Shown here: positions 56,172-64,000 of the stretch, piece after piece
Layout of the letters: every line of letters starts with the position of its first letter
Numbering within the stretch: position 1 is the first letter of the stretch
Origin: Tuctoria greenei
Lineage: Eukaryota > Streptophyta > Magnoliopsida > Poales > Poaceae
Direction: 5' to 3'
NCBI GenBank assembly: GCA_036927565.1
Contig: JAYESD010000009.1
Location: 148,946,929 to 149,010,928 of the forward strand
DNA length: 64,000 nt
The notes under the pieces: model-generated
Database searches by the model: none
The model's input: only the letters and a program-made list of their open reading frames with translations
What the model was told of the DNA's origin: nothing
Made by a program: the position numbers and the translations under genes

Positions 56172-57825
56172 TGTAAGACCTATGTGTGTTGAATACATTG
56201 GCTTGTAGTGAATACACTTGCTTTGACGATAAAAGTTTTGAATATCACCAAAACACCTTTTTATTAAGGTCCGTCTACTTTTGGTTAGCTCCGGTGAGTT
56301 TTGTATTTGATAGCTCCGGCGTGTTTTTGCTAAGCTCTGAGTTGATTTTTCTAGCTCCGGCTTTTGGGTTTACTAGCTTTTGTTAGCTCCGGCTCAAGGT
56401 CCGGGTTGCTCTGGCAAGGTCCGGAACTTGACCGCAATGCTTCTGTTTTTCATTTGCAATGTTTCATACTTGCTTTACATCTCTGGAAAGATTGCTTAGT
56501 ATTCATTTGCTAAGTCTTTGGTGCATTTTTGGTTGACAAGGATGATATCGTGTTACTGTGGTTTTGCAACTTGCTTATGTGAGGTTCTCACGTAAGGTGT
56601 TGTGTTCGGAACTAACTTGAGTCAAGTCGAGGACTTGGGCTCGTATGGATTGGTTGTTTATTCATGTGCAGGTGTTGCTTGAGTTCAAGACATGGCTGGT
56701 GATGGGATCCATTGGACTAGTCTCAGGGAGGAGATGAGGTTTCAACAACCAAATTCAGGAGGAATTGTGGCTGAGCTGATCAGGAGGTTGCGCAGCATGA
56801 TTGAATCAAGAACAATGCATGTGAAGGTATCGTGGACGTCATTGGAAGATGTTTGCATGTGTGCAAGGAGTGCATGGATGTGGCTACATGGTTCCGAGAC
56901 GTGATGAAGAGATGTGGACGTAAAGAGTTGGTCGGAAATGTCCAACCGACTAGGTTATGGACTCAGACTGCGGCTAAGTCGGGTTTGACTCAAATATAGA
57001 AAGATTTGAGTTGGTTATGATAGGATTTCGTGTGGGTCACGAATTTGAGTTGTTTAGGAATGCGGGATATGTTCCTAAGGTGTTTGGAAGTCTTAAGATT
57101 GCTTCTATCTGCGTATAGAAGAATCCTAAGCAGTTATGGAAAGTTACAATTCGTGAACAGAGTAGGATTAGGTTCCTGATTTGAGTTGAGTTGGCTTTCG
57201 AGCTGGTTATATAAGCAAGGGAGCCCAGAGCTCGTGGTGCACGACTTTGGGGCTGTTCCTCTTGTATTCTATTGAATAAAATTCATAGTTTGAAGGAACT
57301 TTTGTGCCTTGTTCGTCCGACTTGTTCCAGACAAGTTTTACTCATCGAGTTTCTGGATAGCACTACCTTCCGTCGGTGGTTTTATCATAACTCGAGTTTT
57401 ATAGATCCAATTGACGTTATTATTTTTGGTTTGTATTCAAAACTTGATTATCTATCATCTATCAAAATTTCACGGTCATTGGATTTGTGGTCTATGATCT
57501 ACACGAGTTTCTTTGCAGCATTCCAGAACTGTTTTTTCTCGAGTAGTGCAGATTGACCTTTGTTTGATCTTTCGATCATAACTTGAGTTTTTTTTCTCGA
57601 CGGATTTGAGTGATTCTTGTTGTGTTGTATTTGTGACTTGATTCTCTATGATATCTATCATTTTTGTCACTGTGAAACACGTTTATATTAGTCTCACACA
57701 CGATTTTTTTAACAGATTGTTTTTCTGCCAAAGGGGTTGGGGTTTAATTGTTTCCGCTGCGTAAGATTTTTAAATATACCATTCACCCCCCTCTGGTAGC
57801 TTTTCACGTGCTCTTTGATCCTACA
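56172..57825 (+). repeat. S3 3' LTR
   Basis: 1654 bp, partner of 47991-49646, ending GATCCTACA, followed by CGAAG and the S2 extra ORF. Confidence 0.9.
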
Positions 57826-58782
57826 CGAAGATGTCAAACTTCCTCTTCTTGCTTATCACTTTCATCAAGGTCCTCAAGTAACCTTGGACACTTCCTACAT
57901 CCCCATCTTTTGGTGCTATTGTCTTCCTCAGCACCCTGTTCAGAACCATGAAGAAGGGCTTCATGTTCTTGGTCGATGGGGGGTTGAACTTCAGGATAGT
58001 GTCATAGAGGAAGTCCATCTTATCCTTGCCCAAGACACCTATGTTGTGAATAGTCAACTTATTTTTGCCGGTGTCTTCAAGGTGAAGGAGTCTTGCAAAT
58101 TCATCATAAGTAATAGTGTACTTGGATCCATGAGTCATCCAAGTCACCCTTTCCTCCTCATCACTAGCAAAGAAACAAGTGGCATAGAACTGAGCTATTA
58201 TATCATCATTCCAGTGATATCTGAAGGCAAACAGGTCCTTTAGTCCATGCCTAGCTGCAGCTTCCACCACTTGATCAAAGGCTCCACAACTCTTTCTCTC
58301 AAAGTGATTCCAGTCGATCCACTGGCTACGAACCACCAGAGTCTTCATGGTAAGGTACACGGAACTATAGAAGTTTGCATGAAAATTGCTCCAAAACCTA
58401 GCATCAACAGCCTTCTTGGGTCGGCTGTAGCAATCAACAAATCTGAGTTTGGAAGCAGTATCGCTTCCCTTGCCGTTGAACTTCTCCTCGGAGGGATCTC
58501 TGTTTCCCTACCTCGGAGCATGCATCTTGAGAGGGCCGACCGGGCCCAAAGCAATTCCCTTTCCTTTGCCCTTCACTTGGCAAAGAGCCACCGAGTTGGA
58601 GCCAGCTGCGTCCTTGGCCTTGGACGCAGGCTTCTTGGTGAGCACCTTGCGACGCACCTGAGGTGGAGAAGGTGTAGGCTCAGAGGGACCCTCTTGCCTC
58701 TTTTGAGGCGAGACTCTGAAGCACGCAACAACAAGTCTTGTTCCATCTCATCTTCAAAGTCAGAGATGTTCTCGTTTGACAT
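57826..58782 (-). pseudogene. S2 env-position ORF, 5' half
   Basis: ATG at 58782 (MSNENISDFEDEMEQDLLLR) is the first in its frame after the box array. A frameshift near 58700 leads into a basic/Ser segment. After further disruption near 58520-58360 the folded region is open from 58360: WIDWNHFERKSCGAFDQVVE, DDIIAQFYATCFFASDEEER, WMTHGSKYTITYDEFARLLHL. Its FYAT...MxxG...LLH pattern aligns by eye with the S1 extra ORF. S3 cuts it after KRKFDIF at 57826. I see no membrane segment. Confidence 0.6.
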
Positions 58783-58860
58783 TGTCTTGAGAGAGCATTG
58801 CACAATGTATGGATAAGAATTGACGACATGGAAGTGCATTAAGGAATGAGAAATTAGGGT

Positions 58861-59450
58861 TGAGTTCAGGTAAAAATCGGACTTGTCCAGTGCATAGGTA
58901 CAGACTAGTCCGGGGGACCGGACTTGTCCGTACATGGACCGGACTAGTCCGATGTTCATCACCTCAAACCCTAACTAGACGACCAATAGTGATTCCCAAT
59001 GCAAAACTAGTTCAAGGTAAATGTAATACAGCAAGGAGGCATGTATTAACCGACAAGAACTAGGATATTTGGTCAACAATGAAGAAAATCACTATTTCTA
59101 GGGTTTGGGAGGAAATTTTACCGAAAATCCTTGATTCTTGGAGATGGAGGGGTTGAAGGTGCAGACAAGTCCGTGGTCTTCAATCCCTATGCAATGGAGA
59201 TCGATTTCCACCCAAACTTGGAGGGATTTGATGGGGAACAGAGGAAATCACCTTGGGAGCACTCGAGCGAGGAGAGAGAGCATGGGGCGAGTTGTGAGGA
59301 TGAAGAAGATTAAGTTTTGGCAGCAGCTAGGGTTATGGAGTCGAAAAATTAGACTAGTCCGTGGTTGGCCGGACTAGTCCGGACTACCGAACACTATGCG
59401 GACTAGTCTGCAGTGTGCGGACTAGTCCGGATAACCACAGACTAGTCTGT
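58861..59450 (-). promoter_or_regulatory. S2 CGGACTAGTCCG arrays upstream of the extra ORF
   Basis: Two clusters flank about 380 bp of plain DNA: 58875-58964 (CGGACTTGTCC, CAGACTAGTCCG, CCGGACTTGTCCG, CCGGACTAGTCCG) and 59345-59450 (six AGACTAGTCCG/GGACTAGTCCGG/CAGACTAGTCTG forms). Telo-box-like CTAGGGTTT or TTAGGGTTT sequences lie near 59100 and 58970 in one strand or the other. They sit between RNase H and the extra ORF, with the same box as in the S2 LTR remnant. Confidence 0.5.
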
Positions 59451-59692
59451 GGTCACCAGAATAGAATTGAATATCCCATTCGTATATATTTGAAGGTTCT
59501 TATAGAGAAAATAGGGGCCAAAACAATCAAGTAATATTGATGAATATGATCAGTAAGCATACAACAGTCAAGCAATGACCATAATTCATCAAGATCAGGT
59601 AGTTGAAATAGTTTTTCCGGAGAAAATTGAGAGAAATGATTTTCGCAACACAATCAACATATTTTGAAGAGGCCATACAGGTATGCAAGTTT

Positions 59693-61460
59693 TCAAGCCA
59701 CATTCCGAGCATCAAGGATGTTTAGTTCATTCCGGAGCTCACAAAAGCATTTTTCATCAAGTAGCTTGGTGAAAATGCCGGCTAGTTGTTTTTCGGTGTG
59801 GACATGGGAAATAGCTATGTCTCCTTTCATTGAGTGGTCTCTCAAAAAGTGGTGCCAGATGTCTATATGTTTTGTCCTAGAGTGCTCAACAGGGTTATGG
59901 GCAATCTTAATGGCACTCTCATTATCACAAAGGAGTGGAATACGGCTCATATTGTAACCGTAATCCCTTAGAGTTTGTCGCGTTCAATGGAGTTGTGCAC
60001 AACATCTCCCGGCTGCAACATACTCCGCTTCGGCCGTGGATAATGCAATGGAGTTTTGTTTCTTGGAGGACCAAGAAACTAGGGATCTATCTAGAAATTG
60101 GCATGTATCAAAGATACTCTACTTTGCATCTGGCATAATCTGCATCGGAGTATCCAATGAGATTTAATTTGGAACCTTTAGGATACCAAAGGCCTAGGTT
60201 GGGTGTATGAACTAAATACCGCAAGATTCTCTTTACGGCTATCAAATGACACTCTTTTGGGTTGGCTTGAAATCTTGCACACAAACATACACTCAACATA
60301 ATGTCTGGCCTAGATGCACATAAGTAAAATAGAGATCCAATCATGGAGCGATATACCTTTTGATCGATGTTTGGTCCATCTTCATTCAGATCCAAGTGTC
60401 CATTTGTTGCCATGGGAATCTTTATGGGCTTCGGCTTGTCCATTCCAAACTTCTTGAGTATATCTTGATTATACTTGGTTTGACTTATGAATGTTCCTTC
60501 CTTTTGTTGCCTCACTTGGAATCCCAAGAAGTATTTCAACTCTCCCATCATAGACATCTCGAACCTATCTGTCATAATATTACTAAATTCTTCACAAAAG
60601 GATTTGTTAGTTGAACCAAAGATAATGTCATCAACATAAATTTGACAAAAAAAAGATCATTGTCAAAGTGCTTTGTGAATAACGTATAATTTTCTTCACC
60701 AATCTTAAAACCATTTTCAATTAAGAAATCTCTAAGGCACTCATACCAAGCTCTAGGAGCTTGTTTGAGGCCATAGAGAGCCTTACGCAATTTAAAGACG
60801 TGGTCGGGGAACTCTTCATCTTCAAATCCGGGGGGTTGCTCCACATACACCTCCTCCTTGATTGGTCCATTGAAGAAGGCGATTTTCAAATCCATTTGAT
60901 AGAGCTTGAAATCATGGATAGTAGCATATGCAAGTAATATTCTAATAGATTCAAGCCTAGCTACGGGAGCAAGGGTTTCATCAAAATCCAAACCTTCGAC
61001 TTATGAATACCCTTTGGCCACAAGTCACGCCTTGTTCCTTGTAACCACCCCGTGTTCGTCTTGTTTGTTGCGGAAGACCCATTTGGTGCCGACAACATTG
61101 AACTTGGGTCTTTCGACGAGTTCCCACACTTCGTTCCGTTTGAAGTTGTTGAGCTCTTCTTGCATCGCACCACCCAATCCGGGTCCTTCAATGCATCCTC
61201 AACCCTGTGCGGTTCCATAGAGGATACAAAGGAGTAATATTCACAAAAATTAGCTATGCGAGATCTAGTCGTTACTCCCTTTTGAATGTCCCCGATTATG
61301 TTGTCGACAGGATGATCTCTTTGGACGCATTGGTGTAGTCTTGAGTGTGGCACTTGTGGTCTTTAGTCTTCATGATCATCTTCTTCTCCCCCTAGATGGT
61401 TGCCCTCATTGACTTGTTTATCATCTTCGTCTTCTTGATGTTGATCTTGTGTGGAAGCTC
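59693..61460 (-). pseudogene. S2 RT and RNase H
   Basis: RT begins near 61250 (SSMEPHRVEDALKDPDWVV), with frameshifts before MDFDETLAPVARLESIR (60991), MDLKIAFFNGPIKEEVYV and LYGLKQAPRAWYECL. A run of eight A on the plus strand (60647-60654) shifts the frame just before the catalytic YVDD, which survives in the next frame (IYVDDIIFGSTN). FEMSMMGELKYFLG and YRSMIGSLFYLCASRPD follow. The KVDRKSTSG segment is damaged near 60110. RNase H ends CDNESAIKIAHNPVEHSRTK...HFLRDH and the ADIFTKPLD motif reads AGIFTKLLD. Confidence 0.8.
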
Positions 61461-62355
61461 TGATGAGGACATCACTCCTATGGATATACACAACACTCCG
61501 TTCAACATACAAGATGCAAAACCAATTAATTTTAGAGGTGAGCTCATTCTTATATGTTTCCTTATATATTTTTGAGAATAGATTGCTACCTAATGACTTA
61601 ATTGTGATTATGATCCATGGAGAATTTCAAGGAGTAATTTGAGGAATATTTAGGGGCGTGGAGGACCATATATTACGTTCAAAGAAGATGGAAACCGACC
61701 CCAACTCTAATTCGTGTCCAACTCGGAGTCTAGGAGCAGTTGGCACTAAAACGGACGCCCAGGACGCATACGAACTCTGTTTTGGACGTTCTACATATGA
61801 AAGGAAAGGGGAGAGGATAAAATTTCCAATGGCGCTTGTCTCATGTCAAAATACCTTTGGAGTCGACGGCATTTGTCGAAACAAAATCGAGTTCAGAATC
61901 TGTCATGGTGCTGCACCACCGTATTGGGCCATTAGGCCTTGTATCAAGTCTAAGTCCATTATTTTCGTGTATTAGGGTTAGGTCACGACCCCAACACCCC
62001 CTTGGACGTCCTCCCACCTATATATACTCAATTGTAGCCGCCATAAACAATTGGGTTTTGCTTAGATTAATCTGTTATACATAGTTTCGCTCTTCATCGG
62101 TTTTTGAGACCCCAACTTAGCAATTCAGATTGCTTCTACCTTGTTCTTGCTTGTGTTCTTGGTTGCACTTGCAGGGATTAGCCTTCTTGGCGAGGTCAAG
62201 CGTGTGCAGTACGGTTGATAACCAACAGAGCGGTGGTGTAGTGATTGCAGGGATTTTTCGTGTTCTACTCGAGAGCCTCGGATCATCAACGTTGAGATCT
62301 CCATCAATCGACTTATCCATTACCTTTCGGAAGATCGGGCCTAAAATCCTCATCA
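61461..62355 (+). repeat. Solo LTR of the C1 (CRM-type) family
   Basis: It starts TGATGAGGACATCAC and ends GGGCCTAAAATCCTCATCA; in reverse complement it follows the C1 LTRs along its length with many differences. 895 bp, with no internal region on either side. AGCTC (61456-61460) and AGATC (62356-62360) match at four of five bases as target duplication. Solo LTRs arise by recombination between the two LTRs of one element. Confidence 0.8.
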
Positions 62356-63785
62356 AGATCCCCCTTGATCGTTTACCTCCTCTTGTGGTTCCTCTTCTTG
62401 ATTTGCATTTTGAGGTGGTGCTTGTGGTCGAATATCGCCCAACGCCATTCTTCTCAATGCTTGACATGAAGCTTCTTCTCTATATAGCACACATGGATCA
62501 ACTTGCTCTTCTTGAGAGCCGTTAGTTTCATCGAACACTACGTCATGTGCTACTTCAACAAGTTCGAAGGTCTTGTTGAAGACACGATAGGCGTAAGAGT
62601 TTGAATCATAACCAAGTCAGAAACCTTCATCGGACTTTGAAGTGAACTTTGAAGTCCTAGGATTCTTGTTCAAAATATAGCACTTAGAACCAAAACTCGA
62701 AAGTACCAAATATTAGGCTTGTTACTCGTGAGTATCTCATATGATGTCTTCTTGAGTAGTTGATGAAGATAGAGTCAGTTTATGGCGTGGCAAGCGGTGT
62801 TAACCGCTTCCGCCCAAAACCGATCCAAGGTCTTGTATTCATCGAGCATTGTTCTCGCCATCTCTATGAGGATTCGGTTCTTCCTTTTGGCAACTCCATT
62901 TTGTTGAGGGGAATAAGGTGCTGAAAACTCATGCTTTATCCCTTCTTCGTCTAGGTACTCCTCAACTTGAGTATTCTTGAACTCCGTGCCATTGTCACTC
63001 CGTATGTTCTTGATCTTCAATGAGAACTCATTTTGGGCACACTTGAGAAACTTATTGTGGGTTCCTTGAGTTTCTGTCTTATCATGCAAAAAAAAAACAC
63101 AAGTGAAGCGTGAAAAGTCATCAACAATTACTAAGCCATATTTGTTATCGTCAATGCTTATGTAAGCAATTGGACCGAATAGGTCCATGTGAAGTAGCTC
63201 GAGTGGTCTTGTTGTAGTCATGACGTTCTTCGCGGGATGGGGGTGCTCCAACTTGCTTCCCGGTTGGTACACGCTACAAGGCCTGTCTTTCTCAAAAACA
63301 GCATCCTTTAAACCTCAGATGTGATCGCCCTTAAGAAGTTTTTGAAGATTCCTCATACCAACATGTGCTAGCCGTCTATGCCACAGCCGACCCATGTTGG
63401 TCTTTGCAATCAAGCATGTGTCAAGTTCAACTTTATCTTTGTTGAAGTCAATGAGATAAAGCTTTCCCTTCAACACACCCTTGAATGCAACCGAGTCATC
63501 ACTCCTTCTAGAGACGGTCACACCCTCATTAGTAAACAAGCAATTATAACCTTTGCCACATAATTGAGATATGGACAGCAGGTTATAATCTAAGGTATCG
63601 ACATGTAAAACGTGAGAAAGAGTATGTTGAGATGATATGACAATTTTACTGGTATCGAGTACCCTTCCTTGACTATTGTCTCCAAAATAGATGCCCTCGC
63701 TTGGATCCTCATTTTCTTTATACTCAACGAACATCATTCTTTCTCTGGTCATATGGTTGGTGCATCCGCTGTGTAGCACCCATTT
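62356..63785 (-). pseudogene. S2 protease and integrase
   Basis: Protease reads WVLHSGCTNHMT: the catalytic Asp is His (codon 63773-63771). The GAG-pre-integrase part is LWHRRLAHVGMRNLQKLLKGDHI, followed by a TGA near 63315. The zinc module has CSVYQPGSK, with Tyr at 63269-63267 where Cys is expected. The core has LELLHMDLFGPIAYISI, IRSDNGTEFKN and QNGVAKRKNR, with Lys (62888-62886) in place of the third catalytic Glu. The part near 62538 (MFDETNGSQEEQVDP...MALGDIRPQ) is the linker before RT. Confidence 0.8.
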
Positions 63786-64000
63786 CGATCCACCGGAGGA
63801 ATAGGCCTGCAAAATCAAATCATGCCTTGGTTTTAGGTACCCAAGCTTGCTTGGGTCCTTTGAGGTTAGTTACAAGAGATTTGGGCACCCACACATGAGA
63901 CTTGGTGTTCCCATGGCGTGGCCCAACATAATGAGCATAAACATTACCAAAACTTTTCATAAGAACATAGGATGCATCAAAAGTTCTAAACAATAGTTGT
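63786..64000 (-). pseudogene. S2 gag, C-terminal end
   Basis: The last part of gag enters from the right edge with KSHVWVPKSLVTNLKGPKQAWVPK, the WVPK repeat style found at the gag end of S1 as well. The rest is outside the window. Confidence 0.6.

Larger units (their letters stand above)
47991..57825 (+). mobile_element. Ty1-copia element S3
   Basis: A complete copia frame on the plus strand: LTRs of 1656 and 1654 bp (47991-49646 and 56172-57825), Met-tRNA primer site at 49649, gag, protease, integrase, RT, RNase H, about 1 kb of 3' region and a purine tract before the 3' LTR. The target duplication is CAAAG (47986-47990) and CGAAG (57826-57830), differing by one change that fits CpG decay. 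It splits the S2 env-position ORF. The two LTRs differ at many scattered sites. It has no extra ORF after pol. Confidence 0.9.
28597..64000 (-). mobile_element. Ty1-copia element S2 (SIRE/Maximus-like), carrying K2, C1, S3 and a solo LTR
   Basis: Sense order from the right edge: gag end, protease, integrase, RT, RNase H, box array, env-position ORF, 3' region, 3' LTR remnant at the left end. The 5' LTR and most of gag lie beyond 64000. It enters Athila gag near 28596. Its internal parts are split by S3 (47991-57825), the solo LTR (61461-62355) and K2 (29443-46824). The join of the LTR remnant to K2 shows a deletion that took the rest of the S2 LTR, its polypurine tract and part of the K2 LTR. 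Confidence 0.75.

Noticed and set aside
1..64000. Host genes, tRNA, rRNA, CRISPR or bacterial features
   Set aside because: All long frames resolve to retrotransposon proteins or their shadows. The recurrent TGGTATCAGAGC strings are primer binding sites, not tRNA genes.

Overview
The window is plant nuclear DNA made almost entirely of nested, decaying LTR retrotransposons, with one end of a hAT DNA transposon. I found no host gene, rRNA or tRNA gene. A grass is the likely source: the mix of element types fits (SIRE/Maximus-like Ty1-copia, Tekay/Del-like and CRM-like chromoviruses, Athila and Tat-lineage Ty3-gypsy, an Ac/Ds-like hAT end), the LTRs are long, and some element segments are very GC-rich. 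The species cannot be named from the sequence. The density of nesting and the CRM-like element would suit pericentromeric heterochromatin, but that is inference.

Left nest (1-25225). The base layer is an Athila-type element (AT, minus, 25226-28596). It is entered by a hAT-like element (H, about 24556-25225). H abuts the 3' end of an old Tekay-type LTR (K0, 24353-24555), which is entered by a plus-strand Tat-lineage element (T, before base 1 to 24352). T carries an antisense ORF (aORF) next to its 3' LTR. That aORF is split by copia element S1 (minus, 1042-22267), with a perfect CCCAT target duplication. S1 is in turn occupied by a Tekay-type gypsy array (K1, plus, 6845-17747). The array is a partial tandem: integrase end, LTR, gag-pol, LTR. 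Its left part is lost together with the S1 reverse transcriptase.

Right nest (28597-64000). The AT gag is interrupted by copia element S2 (minus, 28597 to beyond the window). S2 contains four later events. Tekay-type element K2 (minus, 29443-46824) is itself split by CRM-type element C1 (minus, 35490-43022, perfect GCGCC duplication). Copia element S3 (plus, 47991-57825, CAAAG/CGAAG duplication) splits the env-position ORF of S2. A CRM-family solo LTR (61461-62355, plus) sits between the integrase and RT of S2.

Every pol gene carries frameshifts, stops or lost catalytic residues, so no element looks autonomous. Most informative are regulatory and accessory structures. Five LTR families carry arrays of TCCG/CGGA half-sites upstream of their TATA boxes. 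S1 and S2 repeat their own array in front of an extra ORF placed after pol. The extra ORFs of S1, S2 and Athila appear to share one domain even though the elements belong to two superfamilies.
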